Shown: positions 8,622 to 19,313, numbered from the stretch's first letter. The stretch: 64,000 bases of DNA from Sphingomonas sp. (GCF_019635515.1 NZ_JAHBZI010000001.1:1426001-1490000), one strand, 5' to 3'. Notes: generated from the letters alone by a model not told the origin. Made by a program: numbers and translations.

Positions 8622-8720
8622 CAAAAAAAAAGGCCGCCCCGAAGGACGGCCATGGAAAGTTTTAGGAGAGGATGCCTGAAAGGCCCGAACTTTGTGCAGT
8701 GCAGCGGGATTTTGTGCAAG
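8622..8720 (-). ncRNA. candidate small RNA, divergent from marR
   Basis: On the minus strand a promoter-like pair (TTGCAA at 8756-8751, 18-base spacer, TATCAT at 8732-8727) is followed about 75 bases later by a strong intrinsic terminator at 8651-8623. There is no open frame with a start between them. The predicted transcript of roughly 100 nt carries a single-stranded CCTCTCC segment (anti-Shine-Dalgarno-like) before the terminator. This is inferred from signals alone; I do not match it to a named RNA family. Confidence 0.45.
8623..8651 (-). terminator. intrinsic terminator with UUCG loop
   Basis: Read on the minus strand: GGCCGTCC, loop TTCG, GGGCGGCC, then nine T. The stem is eight pairs with one G-U. 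No annotated minus-strand gene ends here, which is the main reason for proposing the small RNA. Confidence 0.8.
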
Positions 8721-8740
8721 TGCGTAATGATAGCGGTATC

Positions 8741-8779
8741 GTTGCAGAAATTGCAACTGGCCAGCGTTGTCAGTTGCAA
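8741..8779. promoter_or_regulatory. likely MarR operator cluster
   Basis: Three half-sites of the TTGCAAC type lie in 39 bases: a 6-5-6 palindrome GTTGCA/TGCAAC at 8741-8757 and a perfect 9-base inverted pair TTGCAACTG/CAGTTGCAA at 8751-8759 and 8771-8779. The site covers the -35 of the proposed minus-strand RNA and sits 30 bases before the marR start. Autoregulation by the neighbouring MarR protein is the natural reading. Confidence 0.55.
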
Positions 8780-8808
8780 CAATTGTCTGTGCCCCGCACG
8801 GTGATGTC

Positions 8809-9258
8809 ATGTCTAACCTGATCCTCGACGATTTCCTGCCTTATCGATTGTCGATCGCGTCCAATGCCGTGTCGGACGCGGTGGCGGGAGCCTATCGCGC
8901 CATGTTCGGGCTGCGCATTCCCGAATGGCGGCTGGTCGCGGTGCTGGCCGAGGGCGGGAATATGAGCCAGCAGGCTTTGTGCGGGCGGACGCGGATGGAC
9001 AAGGTGACGGTCAGCCGCGCCGCGATCGCGCTGGCCGAGCGCGGGCTGATCGCGCGGGCGAGCAATCCCGAGGACCAGCGCTCGCATCTGCTGACGCTGA
9101 CCGGCGAAGGCTGGGCGCTGTATGAGCAGATCGCGCCGCAAGCACTGGAATTCGAGCGGCGGATCTTCGCCGGGTTCAGCGATGCCGAGAAGGCCCAGCT
9201 GGAGACGATGCTCCACCGGATCGAGGCCGCGGTCGAAGCATTTGACGAGCGGGGTTGA
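8809..9258 (+). CDS. MarR-family transcriptional regulator
   Basis: 149 residues. A winged HTH spans about 35-105: [20 protein letters not shown] is the recognition part, [20 protein letters not shown] the wing. The C-terminal helix pair ([16 protein letters not shown]) provides the dimer interface. These proteins are usually ligand-responsive repressors of adjacent genes. The ATG at 8809 is chosen because the N-terminal helix ([20 protein letters not shown]) starts there. Likely targets are its own gene, the divergent RNA and perhaps malate synthase 76 bases downstream. Confidence 0.9.
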   Translation: MSNLILDDFLPYRLSIASNAVSDAVAGAYRAMFGLRIPEWRLVAVLAEGGNMSQQALCGRTRMDKVTVSRAAIALAERGLIARASNPEDQRSHLLTLTGEGWALYEQIAPQALEFERRIFAGFSDAEKAQLETMLHRIEAAVEAFDERG

Positions 9259-9334
9259 TCCCGACGGCGCGCTTGGCCTAATCGCATCCGCGCCCTCCCC
9301 AGGCGATACCGAACTGCCTGTGAGGAGTGTTCCC

Positions 9335-11386
9335 ATGACTATCGACCGTTCCGGACTTGCTGTCGCCGAACCGCTCGCGCGTTTCGTTGAGGACCAGGTA
9401 TTACCGGGGCTCGGGATCGATGCGACGGGCTATTGGGCGGGCGTGGCGGCGATCTTCGAGCGGTTTGCGCCGGAGAACCGGGTGCTGCTGGCGCGGCGGG
9501 ACGAACTCCAGGCATTGATCGATGCGCGCTATCAGGCGGGCGAGGCGGTGGACGAGGCGTTCCTGCGCGAGATTGGGTATCTGGTGCCCGAGCCGGCGCC
9601 GTTCGAGATCGGGACGGCGAACGTCGATGCCGAGATCGCGACGATGGCGGGGCCGCAATTGGTGGTGCCGGTGCTCAATGCCCGCTTCGTGCTCAATGCC
9701 GCCAATGCGCGCTGGGGGAGCCTGTATGACGCGCTCTATGGGACCGATGCCCTGCCGGGGGCGGCCAAGCCGGGCGGCTATGATGCGGAGCGCGGGCGCC
9801 AGGTGATCGCCTATGCCAAGGCGTTTCTGGATCGCGCGGTGCCGCTGGCCGAGGGCAGCTGGGCCGATCTGGCGGGCGAGCCGGTGCTGGCCGATCCGTC
9901 GCAGCAGATCTCGCCATGGCTGTATCGGCATAACGGTTTGCACATCCACGTGGTGATCGACCGCGATCATCCGATCGGGCGCGTTGACCCCGCGGGGATC
10001 GCCGATGTCGTGCTCGAAGCGGCGCTGACGAGTATCGTCGATCTGGAGGATTCGGTCGCGGCGGTCGATGCCGAGGACAAGGTCGCGGCCTATGCCAATT
10101 GGCTGGGGCTGATGAAAGGCGATCTGGAGGAGAGCTTCGAGAAGGGTGGCAAGACCCTGACGCGGCGGCTCAACCCGGACCGCAATGGGCTGCCTGGCCG
10201 GTCTTTGCTGTTCGTGCGCAATGTCGGTCATCTGATGACGACGCCGGCGGTGCTGCTCGCGGACGGAAACGAGGCGCCCGAGGGGATTCTCGACGCGATC
10301 CTGACCAGCACGATCGCGCTGTATGACCTCAAGGGGCTGGGCAAGTATCGCAACAGCCGTGCGGGCAGCGTCTATATCGTCAAGCCGAAGATGCACGGGC
10401 CCGAAGAAGCCGCCTTCACCGACCGGCTGTTCGACGCGGTCGAGGATCTGCTCGGCATGGCGCCCCACACGATCAAGGTGGGCGTGATGGACGAGGAAAG
10501 GCGGACATCCGCCAATCTCGCCGCGTGCATCTTCGCGGTGAAGGACCGCATCGCCTTCATCAACACCGGCTTCCTCGATCGCACGGGAGACGAGATCCAC
10601 ACCGCGATGCATGCGGGTCCGTTCATTCCCAAAGGCGAGATCAAGGGCGCGGCGTGGATCAAAGCCTATGAGGACCGCAACGTCCGCATCGGGCTGGCCG
10701 CAGGGCTTTCGGGCAAGGCGCAGATCGGCAAGGGGATGTGGGCGGCGCCGGACCGGATGGCCGATATGCTCGAGCAGAAGATCGGGCATCCGATGAGCGG
10801 CGCCAACACCGCCTGGGTGCCTTCGCCGACCGCCGCGACCCTGCACGCGCTGCATTATCATCAGGTCGATGTGTTCGCTCGCCAGCGCGAGATCGCCGGC
10901 GAGGCGATCCCCGGGCTGACGCCGCTGCTGACCGTGCCGATCGCGGCGGGGCGCAACTGGAGCGCGGAGGAGATCGCGCGTGAGCTCGATAATAATGCGC
11001 AGGGCATTCTGGGCTATGTGGTGCGCTGGATCGATCAGGGCGTCGGCTGTTCCAAGGTGCCCGATATCCACGACGTCGGGCTGATGGAGGACCGCGCGAC
11101 GCTGCGCATCTCGTCGCAGCATCTGGCGAACTGGCTGCTCCACAAGGTGGCGAGCGTGGCCGAAGTCGATGCGGCGCTGACGCGGATGGCGGCCAAGGTG
11201 GACGCGCAGAATGCCGGCGATCCGCTGTACCGGCCGATGGCGGATAACCCCGGAGGGCTCGCCTTCACGGCGGCGCGGGCGCTGATTTTCGAGGGACTTG
11301 CCCAGCCTAATGGCTATACCGAGCCCCTGTTGCACCGTTTTCGCGCCGAAGCGAAGGCGCTTGCCGGGAGCCAAAGCGGAACTTGA
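9335..11386 (+). CDS. glcB: malate synthase G
   Basis: 683 residues, slightly shorter than the 720 or so typical of isoform G. It contains the G-type signatures around [32 protein letters not shown] and [17 protein letters not shown]. It condenses glyoxylate with acetyl-CoA to malate in the glyoxylate shunt or in glycolate use. GAGGAG seven bases before the ATG fixes the start at 9335; a longer frame overlaps marR. No isocitrate lyase is in the window. Transcription may be linked to the preceding MarR regulator. Confidence 0.95.
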   Translation: MTIDRSGLAVAEPLARFVEDQVLPGLGIDATGYWAGVAAIFERFAPENRVLLARRDELQALIDARYQAGEAVDEAFLREIGYLVPEPAPFEIGTANVDAEIATMAGPQLVVPVLNARFVLNAANARWGSLYDALYGTDALPGAAKPGGYDAERGRQVIAYAKAFLDRAVPLAEGSWADLAGEPVLADPSQQISPWLYRHNGLHIHVVIDRDHPIGRVDPAGIADVVLEAALTSIVDLEDSVAAVDAEDKVAAYANWLGLMKGDLEESFEKGGKTLTRRLNPDRNGLPGRSLLFVRNVGHLMTTPAVLLADGNEAPEGILDAILTSTIALYDLKGLGKYRNSRAGSVYIVKPKMHGPEEAAFTDRLFDAVEDLLGMAPHTIKVGVMDEERRTSANLAACIFAVKDRIAFINTGFLDRTGDEIHTAMHAGPFIPKGEIKGAAWIKAYEDRNVRIGLAAGLSGKAQIGKGMWAAPDRMADMLEQKIGHPMSGANTAWVPSPTAATLHALHYHQVDVFARQREIAGEAIPGLTPLLTVPIAAGRNWSAEEIARELDNNAQGILGYVVRWIDQGVGCSKVPDIHDVGLMEDRATLRISSQHLANWLLHKVASVAEVDAALTRMAAKVDAQNAGDPLYRPMADNPGGLAFTAARALIFEGLAQPNGYTEPLLHRFRAEAKALAGSQSGT

Positions 11387-11438
11387 TCGTTACGCTTGCG
11401 TGAGAGTCGGAACGGTGCCGCCTCCGGAGGAACGACGG

Positions 11439-13586
11439 TTGCGTAAAGGGGTAAAGGCGGTTTGGCTCGCCGCATTGGCGGGGACGGCGTTCGTGCCGGG
11501 CGTGGCATGGGCGCAGATCGCGGATCCCAAGCCGGGCCAAGGCGCGCCTGCCGATAAGCCCAAGGCGCCACCGCCGCAGGCCGACGCGGCGGTAGTGCCG
11601 ATAGTCCCCGACAAGGAATTCGACGCCGCGATCCCCGCGCTGAGCGACGATATCAACGCGCCGCTGGAATCGATCGAAGGCTTTGCGCCCGTCCAAACGC
11701 AAGGCCAGCAGGCCGCCGAGGTCAAGGCGGACGTAAGGGAGAGCTTCGAGGATGCCTCGGCCGAGGATCCCGAATTCCAGCAGCCGTTGCCGGCGCTGGC
11801 CGACTTCAAGGTCGAGCCGGCGGCCGAGATCAAGGCCGCGGACACCAAGGCGGTGACGATTCGCTACAAGACGGTGCTGGAGGGGATGAACGAGATCGGT
11901 CTCGACGATCGTTTCAAGGCCCTGTCGGCGCTGGAACAGGGCGACGGCAAGGCGGCCAATGCGGCGATGGTCGCGGCGCGGGCGCGTGAGGACGAGAAGC
12001 TGGCGGTGCGGCTGATGCAGTCGCTCGGCTATTATGACGGCACCGCGATCTCGACCGTCGAGCAGGTGCCCAAGAATTCAGGCAATGTCGTCGCCACCGT
12101 GACTGCCAGCCCCGGCACGATCTACCGGTTGGCGACGGTCAAGGTCGTGGCCGATCCGACCGTGCCGGCGGGACTGATCGAGCGCGAGCTCAACCTCAAT
12201 CCCGGCGATCCGATCGAGGCCGACCGCGTGCAGGGCGCCGAGGCGAACGTCAGCCTGCGCCTGCCGCAGCAGGGCTATCCCTTCGTCAAGGTCGGTCAGC
12301 GTGACATATTGCTCGATGAGGACGTGTATACCGGCGATTACACGCTGCCGGTAACGCTCGGCCCGCGCGCGGTGTTCGGCGATGTCGTGACGCAAGGGCG
12401 GCACCAGGCGCTGAGCGCGGAGCACATCAACCTCCTCCGCCGCTACAAGCCCGGTGCGCTGTATGATGTGCGCGCCACCGACGATCTGCGCGACGCGCTG
12501 ATCGCGACCAGCCTGTTCTCGACCGTCTCGGTCGAGCCGGTGCGGACCGGCGAGCCGGGCCCGGACGGCACCGAGGTGGTCAATGTCCTTGTCCGGCAAG
12601 CCGCGGGGCCGCCGCGCACCCTTGCCGGCGAGGCGGGCTATTCGACCGGGCAGGGTATCCGCCTTCAGGGCAGCTGGACGCATCGCAACCTGTTCCCGCC
12701 CGAAGGCGCGCTGATCGCCAGTGGCGTGATCGGCACGCAGGAGCAGGGCGCTTCGGTGACCTTCCGCCGCTCGAATGCCGGGCAGCGCGACCGCACCTTC
12801 CAGATCCAGGCATCGGCCAACCATAGCGACTACCAGGCATATGAATCGTACACCGGCACGCTATCGGTGCGCTGGTCGCGCGAATCGACGCCGATCTGGC
12901 AGAAGCGCTGGACCTATTTCTATGGCGCGGAAGTCGTCGGTTCGAACGAGGACCGCTATAATTTCAACCGCGGCGCACGCGACCGGGGCACCTATCTGAT
13001 CGCGGCCTTGCCCGGGTTTGTCGGCTATGACCGCTCGGACAATCTGCTCAATCCGACGCGCGGCTATCGGATCAAGGCCAATGTCAGCCCCGAAACCTCG
13101 GTGCGCGGCGCGGCGCGGCCCTATGCGCGGCTGATGCTGGAAGGGACTTACTACCAGCCGGTTTCGAGCAGCATCGTCGTGGCGGCGAGGGCGCGGGTCG
13201 GTTCGATCCCGGGCATCGCCCGCGACGACCTGCCGCCGTCGCGGCGCTATTATGCCGGCGGCGGCGGTTCGGTGCGCGGGTTCGGCTATCAGGAGCTTGG
13301 GCCGCGCTCCCCCGACGGCAAGCCGGTCGGCGGGCGCAGCTTCAACGAGTTCGCGATCGAGGCGCGCTACCGTTTCGGCGATTACGGTATCGTGCCGTTC
13401 ATCGATGCCGGCCAGGTCTATGAAGGCATCTACCCGACCGCGCAGAAGATGCGCTTCGGCGCGGGCATCGGCGGGCGGCTATATACCAATTTCGGTCCGC
13501 TCCGCGTCGATGTCGCAACGCCGATCAACCGCCAGAAGGGCGAGTCCAAGATCGCCTTGTACATCTCGATCGGCCAGGCGTTCTGA
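11439..13586 (+). CDS. tamA: TamA: outer-membrane BamA/Omp85-family translocation protein
   Basis: 715 residues from a TTG at 11439, chosen because GGAGG lies eight bases upstream and a signal peptide (basic RKGVK, then AVWLAALAGTAFVPGVAWA) follows at once. About 135 residues of Ala/Pro/acidic low-complexity sequence precede POTRA-like domains (about 160-370). The C-terminal third is the Omp85 barrel with RRYYAGGGGSVRGFGYQELG, the conserved lid-loop motif, and a terminal Phe. With TamB it inserts proteins or moves lipids into the outer membrane. Stop and tamB start share one base. Confidence 0.9.
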   Translation: MRKGVKAVWLAALAGTAFVPGVAWAQIADPKPGQGAPADKPKAPPPQADAAVVPIVPDKEFDAAIPALSDDINAPLESIEGFAPVQTQGQQAAEVKADVRESFEDASAEDPEFQQPLPALADFKVEPAAEIKAADTKAVTIRYKTVLEGMNEIGLDDRFKALSALEQGDGKAANAAMVAARAREDEKLAVRLMQSLGYYDGTAISTVEQVPKNSGNVVATVTASPGTIYRLATVKVVADPTVPAGLIERELNLNPGDPIEADRVQGAEANVSLRLPQQGYPFVKVGQRDILLDEDVYTGDYTLPVTLGPRAVFGDVVTQGRHQALSAEHINLLRRYKPGALYDVRATDDLRDALIATSLFSTVSVEPVRTGEPGPDGTEVVNVLVRQAAGPPRTLAGEAGYSTGQGIRLQGSWTHRNLFPPEGALIASGVIGTQEQGASVTFRRSNAGQRDRTFQIQASANHSDYQAYESYTGTLSVRWSRESTPIWQKRWTYFYGAEVVGSNEDRYNFNRGARDRGTYLIAALPGFVGYDRSDNLLNPTRGYRIKANVSPETSVRGAARPYARLMLEGTYYQPVSSSIVVAARARVGSIPGIARDDLPPSRRYYAGGGGSVRGFGYQELGPRSPDGKPVGGRSFNEFAIEARYRFGDYGIVPFIDAGQVYEGIYPTAQKMRFGAGIGGRLYTNFGPLRVDVATPINRQKGESKIALYISIGQAF

Positions 13587-16500
13587 TGGCCGAGGACGCG
13601 CCTGAAGTCATTGTCGTCCGCAAGCCCTTGTGGCGGCGGATCGTGATGTGGGTGGCGGCGGGTCTCGCCGCGCTGGCGCTGTTGTTGGTCGCGGCGGTGT
13701 TGCTGATCAACACCCAGCCGGGGCGCGATTTCGTGGTGCGCCAGATCAACCAGCTGACGCTGGCTTCAGGGCTGAACTTCCGGGTGCAGCGGATCGAAGG
13801 ATCGCTGTATGGAGCGATGGTGCTGCGCGGCGTGGAAGTGCGCGATCCGCAGGGTGTGTTTGCGAGTGCGCAGGAGATGCGGGTCGATTGGCGGCCATTC
13901 TCGTATCTGCGCAACCATATCGATGTGCGCAGCCTGACCAGTCCGGAGATCAAGCTGGCGCGGCTGCCGGCGCTCAAGCCATCGGGCGATCCCAATGCGC
14001 CACTGCTGCCCGATCTGGATATCGATATCGCCAAGCTCGATGTGGCGCGGATCGATATCGCGCCGGCGGTTGCCGGGCAGCGCTATGTCGCGCGGCTGGC
14101 CGGGAGCGCGCATCTCGCCGACGGGCGGGCCCAGATCGTTGCCGATGGTGGCACGGTGGCGGTGCCGGGTCTCGCCGGCGGCGATACCGTCAAGCTGCGA
14201 CTGGACGCGGTGCCCGACAGGAATCGCTTCGATCTTGGGCTGACGGTCGACGGCCCGGCCAACGGATTGATCGCGGGGCTGGCCGGACTCGACGCACCGC
14301 TGGCGCTGAGCGTCGATGGCAAGGGCGATTGGGCGAGTTGGCAGGGCAAGGCCTTGGGCACGCTGGGCGGGCAGCAGCTTGCCGATCTGGCGATCACCGC
14401 GAAGGACGGGCGCTTTCAGGTGCGCGGGCAGACCAATCCGGGTCTGTACATGAAGGGACCGGTCGAGCGGCTGGCGGCGCCCCAGCTCGATGTGGACATG
14501 GATTTCAAATGGGCGAACCGCGCCGCCGACGGGATCGTCAAGCTGCGCTCGCAAGCGCTGGCGGTGGAGGCGAAGGGGATCGTCGATCTCGGGCAGAACC
14601 GCTTCGGCAATCTCGATATCGATGCGATGCTGCTGACGCCGGGGGCGATCGCGCCCAATCTGCGCGGGCGATCGGTGCGGGTCGGCCTCGCGCTCGACGG
14701 ACCGTTCAACGCGCCGGTGGTCGATTACAAGATCTCGGCCGCCTTGCTGGCGTTCGGTGAGACCGGGGTCGAGCGGCTCTATGCCGAGGGCCGGGCACGC
14801 GTCGACGCGGACCGCGTCCTGGTCCCGGTGCGCGCCAGGGCGGCGCGGGTGACCGGGCTCAATGCCGCGGCGGGCGGATTGGTGACCAATCTCACCCTTA
14901 ATGGCGATCTGGCGATCTCGGGCAGCCAGATCCTCTCGGACAATCTCAAGCTAAAGTCCGACCGCATCGACGCGACCGCGATCATCGCCGCTGACATGAG
15001 CACCGGGCGCTATACCGGCGCGCTCAAGGGCCGGGTGAACGACTATCAGATCGACGGCGTCGGCGTGGTCAATCTGCGCACCGATGCCGAATTGTTCGCG
15101 GCGCCCGGCGGCGGCTGGGGCATTCGCGGGCAGATCGCCGGCGAGACGCGGCGCATCTTCAGCGATGGCGCGCGTGAGTTTCTGGGCGGTAACGCCGTGG
15201 CATCGGCGCGGCTGTCACTCGATCCAAAGGGCGTGGTGACGATCACCGACGTCAAGATGCGCGCGCCCGAATTCCGGATCACGCGCGGATCGGGGCGATA
15301 CGATCCGGCGGGACCGATCCTGCTCGATATGGACGCCATGTCGAACGCCTATGGCCCGATGACGGCGCGGGTGACCGGTACGCTCAACGCGCCCGAGATA
15401 TTGCTGCGCGCGGCGAAGCCGGGACTGGGCGTGGGGCTTGTCGATCTCGTCGCGCGGGTACGCGGGCGCGGCGATGCCTATGCGGTGAGCGCTACCGGTG
15501 GCACCGATTATGGGCCGTTCAGCGCCGATGTGCTGGTGCGTACCGGCCGGCAACTGGCGATCGATATCCAGAAAGCGCGATTCGCGGGGATGGATATCGC
15601 CGGGCAGCTCACCCAGACCGCTGCGGGTCCCTTTGCCGGGCAGCTGAGTTTCAACGGGTCGGGCGTGACCGGAACCGCCAATCTCTCCGCGCAAGGCAAG
15701 TTCCAGCGCGCCGATGTCGATGCCAAGGCACTCAGCGCGGTCATCCCCGGTGATGCCAAGCTTAGCATCGGCCGCGCGATCGTCACCGCCAGCGTGGTGC
15801 TGGCCGATACCACCGAGATCGTCGCCGACGCCCAGGTCGCGAATCTGCGCTACGGCGAGACGGCGACGATCAAGACCGGCCGGGTGAAGATCGACTATCG
15901 GGGCGGCAACGGCACCGCGCAGGCGTTCGCGGCTGGATCGTCGGGCGTGCCGTTCCGGATCGGCGCCAACGCCCGCATGTCACCCGATCAATGGCTCGTG
16001 GCGCTGCAGGGGCAGGCGAGCAAGGTCAATTTCAAGACCGTCGAGCCTGCGCGGATCGATATTCGCGGCGGCACCTATACCCTCGCCCCCGCCAGGATCG
16101 ACTTCGACAAGGGCAGCGCGCGGCTGGCGGGCAGCTATGGCAATGGCTTGGTGCTGCGCGCGCGGCTCGACAGCCTCGATCTCGCGCTGCTCAACCTGCT
16201 GGTGCCGGGCATCGGGATCGACGGCGCGGCGAGCGGCAGCCTCGATTTCGCGCAGCCGACGCCAAGCGCCTTTCCCAGCGCGGACATGCGGATCGAACTC
16301 CAGAACTTCACCCGCACCGGGCTCGCCAGCGTCTCGACGCCGGTGGACATCAGCCTGGTCGGCAAGCTTCTGCCCGAAGGCGGCGACCTGCGGGCGCTCG
16401 TCAAGCGCGGCGGGGCGACGATCGGGCGGCTGGTGGCGACGCTCAATCCGCTTGGACCCGAGGCGGGATCGTGGACGACCCGGCTGCTCGCCGCGCCACT

Positions 16501-17791
16501 GGGGGGTGGCATCCGCTACAATGGCCCGGCGGCAGTGCCCTTCTCGCTGGTCGGCTTGACCGATCAGCATCTCGACGGGCCGATCGGGATCGCCGCCGAC
16601 TTTTCCGGCCGGGTGCACGAGCCGATGCTCAACGGCGTCGTCCGCGCCAATGCACTGACCTATGAGAATGAGACCTTCGGCACCAAGCTGACCAATATGA
16701 AGATCGACGGGCGCTTCTCGAACGACGAGTTCCTGCTCAATTCGCTGACCGCGACGGCGGGCGAGGGGACGGTGAGCGCCAGCGGCAAGGTCGGGCTGTC
16801 GCAGGCGGCGGATTATCCGATCACGCTGACCGCCGATCTCAACAATGCACGGCTGGCCCGCAGCGACTCGCTGGGGGCGACGGCGACCGGCAAGATCACC
16901 CTGACCAAGGCCCCCGGCGTCGCCAAGATCGAGGGACGTCTGGACATCCCGCAGGCGAATTACGAGATCATCCGTCAAGGCGCGGCCGAGGTCGCCGAAC
17001 TGACCGGCATCCGCCGCAAGAGCCAGATCGCGCAATTCGGTCCGGGGCCGGCGCCGAAACCACCGGGCTTTACCGGCGTGTTCGATCTCGCGCTGCGGAT
17101 CCGGGCCGACAACCAGCTCAACGTATCGGGCATGGGTCTCGAATCCGAGTGGCGGGCGAATATCGTGATAGGCGGAACCTCGGCCGATCCCGACGTGCGC
17201 GGAACGATGGAGATCGTGCGCGGCACCTACAGCTTCGCCAGTCGCCGCTTCGACATCAGCCGCGGCACGATCCGCTTCGCCGGCGGCAAATACTCCAATC
17301 CGACGATCGATATCTCGGCGAGCACCACCGCCGAGGGCGTGACCGCGATCCTCAACGTCAGCGGCACCGCGCAGCAGCCGCGCATCACCTTCACCTCGAC
17401 GCCGAGCCTGCCGCAGGAGGAAGTGCTGTCGCGGCTGTTCTTCGGGACCAACGTCACCAATCTCTCGGCGACCGAGGCGATCCAGCTCGCTGCCGCGCTG
17501 AATTCGCTGCGCGGATCGGGCGGCGGGCTCAATCCGCTGGGCAAGCTGAAGTCAGCCACCGGCATCGACCGGCTGCGCATCCTCGGTGCCGACGATGCCA
17601 GCGGACGCGGCACCGCGCTGGCGGCGGGCAAGTACATCACCAACAATATCTATATCGAGATCATCACCGACGCGCGTGGGTTCACCGCGACCCAACTGGA
17701 GATATCGCTGAGCCGGGCGCTGTCGATCCTGTCGCAGACCGGGTCGTTCGGCGGATCGAGCGTGGCGGTGCGTTATTCGAAGGATTATTAG
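13586..17791 (+). CDS. tamB: TamB: translocation and assembly module, AsmA-like
   Basis: 1401 residues. One N-terminal membrane anchor (residues about 14-35, VAAGLAALALLLVAAVLLIN) is followed by a very long beta-rich periplasmic region of AsmA/TamB repeats and the C-terminal DUF490 domain (about 1050-1401, including FDLALRIRADNQLNVSGMGL and MEIVRGTYSFASRRFDI). TamB spans the periplasm and works with TamA in outer-membrane protein insertion or phospholipid transport. Start and tamA stop overlap as TGATG, a coupled pair. Confidence 0.95.
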   Translation: MAEDAPEVIVVRKPLWRRIVMWVAAGLAALALLLVAAVLLINTQPGRDFVVRQINQLTLASGLNFRVQRIEGSLYGAMVLRGVEVRDPQGVFASAQEMRVDWRPFSYLRNHIDVRSLTSPEIKLARLPALKPSGDPNAPLLPDLDIDIAKLDVARIDIAPAVAGQRYVARLAGSAHLADGRAQIVADGGTVAVPGLAGGDTVKLRLDAVPDRNRFDLGLTVDGPANGLIAGLAGLDAPLALSVDGKGDWASWQGKALGTLGGQQLADLAITAKDGRFQVRGQTNPGLYMKGPVERLAAPQLDVDMDFKWANRAADGIVKLRSQALAVEAKGIVDLGQNRFGNLDIDAMLLTPGAIAPNLRGRSVRVGLALDGPFNAPVVDYKISAALLAFGETGVERLYAEGRARVDADRVLVPVRARAARVTGLNAAAGGLVTNLTLNGDLAISGSQILSDNLKLKSDRIDATAIIAADMSTGRYTGALKGRVNDYQIDGVGVVNLRTDAELFAAPGGGWGIRGQIAGETRRIFSDGAREFLGGNAVASARLSLDPKGVVTITDVKMRAPEFRITRGSGRYDPAGPILLDMDAMSNAYGPMTARVTGTLNAPEILLRAAKPGLGVGLVDLVARVRGRGDAYAVSATGGTDYGPFSADVLVRTGRQLAIDIQKARFAGMDIAGQLTQTAAGPFAGQLSFNGSGVTGTANLSAQGKFQRADVDAKALSAVIPGDAKLSIGRAIVTASVVLADTTEIVADAQVANLRYGETATIKTGRVKIDYRGGNGTAQAFAAGSSGVPFRIGANARMSPDQWLVALQGQASKVNFKTVEPARIDIRGGTYTLAPARIDFDKGSARLAGSYGNGLVLRARLDSLDLALLNLLVPGIGIDGAASGSLDFAQPTPSAFPSADMRIELQNFTRTGLASVSTPVDISLVGKLLPEGGDLRALVKRGGATIGRLVATLNPLGPEAGSWTTRLLAAPLGGGIRYNGPAAVPFSLVGLTDQHLDGPIGIAADFSGRVHEPMLNGVVRANALTYENETFGTKLTNMKIDGRFSNDEFLLNSLTATAGEGTVSASGKVGLSQAADYPITLTADLNNARLARSDSLGATATGKITLTKAPGVAKIEGRLDIPQANYEIIRQGAAEVAELTGIRRKSQIAQFGPGPAPKPPGFTGVFDLALRIRADNQLNVSGMGLESEWRANIVIGGTSADPDVRGTMEIVRGTYSFASRRFDISRGTIRFAGGKYSNPTIDISASTTAEGVTAILNVSGTAQQPRITFTSTPSLPQEEVLSRLFFGTNVTNLSATEAIQLAAALNSLRGSGGGLNPLGKLKSATGIDRLRILGADDASGRGTALAAGKYITNNIYIEIITDARGFTATQLEISLSRALSILSQTGSFGGSSVAVRYSKDY

Positions 17792-17846
17792 GGGACTGGC
17801 CTCGCTACTTACCCTTGTGTAAGCAAGGGGGCGAGCGGGAGGGGCT

Positions 17847-19313
17847 ATGACCGAGCATTTCGACGTGGTGGTGGTGGGCGCGGGCATTTCCGGCGTGGGT
17901 GCGGCCTATCATCTGCAGGCCAATTCCCCCGATCGCAGCTATGTCGTGCTCGAAGGCCGCGAACGGCTGGGCGGCACCTGGGATCTGTTCCGCTATCCCG
18001 GCATCCGCTCGGACAGCGACATGTACACGCTCGGTTTCTCGTTCAAGCCGTGGACCCGGGCAAAGGCGATCGCCGATGGCCCGTCGATCCTATCCTATCT
18101 CGACGAGACGGTGCGCGAATACGGCATCGACAAGCATATCCGCTATGGTCACCGGCTGACCTCGGCCGAATGGTCGACCGCCGATGCGCTATGGACAGTG
18201 ACCGCCAATCGCGGCGGCGAGGAAGTGCGCTTCACCTGCGCTTTCCTGTTCATGTGCACCGGCTATTATAATTACGCGCAGGGTTTCACTCCCGAGTTTG
18301 CCGGCACGGCGGACTTCAAGGGGCGGATCGTCCATCCGCAATTCTGGACGAGCGATATCGATTATGCCGGCAAGCGAGTCGTCGTGATCGGCAGCGGTGC
18401 GACGGCGGTGACCCTGGTACCCGAAATGGCGAAGCAGGCGGCGCACGTGACGATGCTGCAGCGATCGCCGACCTATATCGTCTCGATGCCATCCGAGGAT
18501 CGGCTGGCGAACTGGATGCGGCGGGTGCTGCCCGGCAAGATCGCCTATGGCTTCACCCGCTGGAAGAAGGTGCTGTTGCAGCAGCTCTTCTTCCGCATCG
18601 CCCGCAACAGGCCGGAAAAGGCCAAGGAGCGGATCATCGGCATGGTCCGCGACGAGCTGGGTCCCGACTATGACGTCGCCACCCATTTCACCCCCAAATA
18701 TAATCCGTGGGACCAGCGCGTATGCCTGGTGCCGGATTCCGACCTGTTCGCGGCGCTGAAGGCGGGCAATGCCGAGATCGTCACCGACACCATCGAGCGC
18801 TTTGTGCCCGAGGGGATCAAGTTGACCTCCGGCAAGCTGCTGGAGGCCGATCTTGTGGTGACCGCCACCGGCCTGCAAATTCAGCTGATGAGCGGGGTGC
18901 CGTTTGCGGTGGATGGCAAGCCGGTCGTCTGGGCCGATCACACCATGTACAAGGGCATGATGCTCTCCGACGTGCCGAACATGGCGCTCTCGTTCGGCTA
19001 CACCAATGCCAGCTGGACGCTGAAATCGGATCTGACCGCGGGCTATGTCACGCGGCTGCTCAACGCGATGAAGAAGCGCGGGATGCGCCAGGTGACGCCG
19101 CGCATGGAAGGCACGGTCGAGCCGACGCCGTTTCTGGATTTCACTTCCGGCTATGTCCAGCGTGCGATCGACCAGCTGCCGCGTCAGGGCACGCGCAAGC
19201 CATGGCGGCTCAACCAGAATTACACCCGCGACATCATGGCGCTGAAATATGGCGGGATCGATCAGGAGATGGAGTTCTCCAATCCCGAACCGGCGAGGTC
19301 GAAGGCGGCCTAG
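17847..19313 (+). CDS. flavin-containing monooxygenase (Baeyer-Villiger/EthA type)
   Basis: 488 residues. FAD-binding GAGISGVGAAYHL starts near residue 10, NADPH-binding GSGATAVTLVPEM near 182, and between them lies FKGRIVHPQFWTSD, which matches the BVMO fingerprint FxGxxxHxxxW. The RLGGTWDLFRYPGIRSDSD segment is typical of EthA-like enzymes that oxygenate ketones or sulfur compounds. GGGAGGGG precedes the ATG. It ends tail to tail with the amine oxidase gene, with overlapping stop codons. Confidence 0.9.
   Translation: MTEHFDVVVVGAGISGVGAAYHLQANSPDRSYVVLEGRERLGGTWDLFRYPGIRSDSDMYTLGFSFKPWTRAKAIADGPSILSYLDETVREYGIDKHIRYGHRLTSAEWSTADALWTVTANRGGEEVRFTCAFLFMCTGYYNYAQGFTPEFAGTADFKGRIVHPQFWTSDIDYAGKRVVVIGSGATAVTLVPEMAKQAAHVTMLQRSPTYIVSMPSEDRLANWMRRVLPGKIAYGFTRWKKVLLQQLFFRIARNRPEKAKERIIGMVRDELGPDYDVATHFTPKYNPWDQRVCLVPDSDLFAALKAGNAEIVTDTIERFVPEGIKLTSGKLLEADLVVTATGLQIQLMSGVPFAVDGKPVVWADHTMYKGMMLSDVPNMALSFGYTNASWTLKSDLTAGYVTRLLNAMKKRGMRQVTPRMEGTVEPTPFLDFTSGYVQRAIDQLPRQGTRKPWRLNQNYTRDIMALKYGGIDQEMEFSNPEPARSKAA

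Noticed and set aside
9401..11374. 657-codon open frame opposite malate synthase
   Set aside because: Mirror frame of a conserved gene with no motif, start signal or domain.
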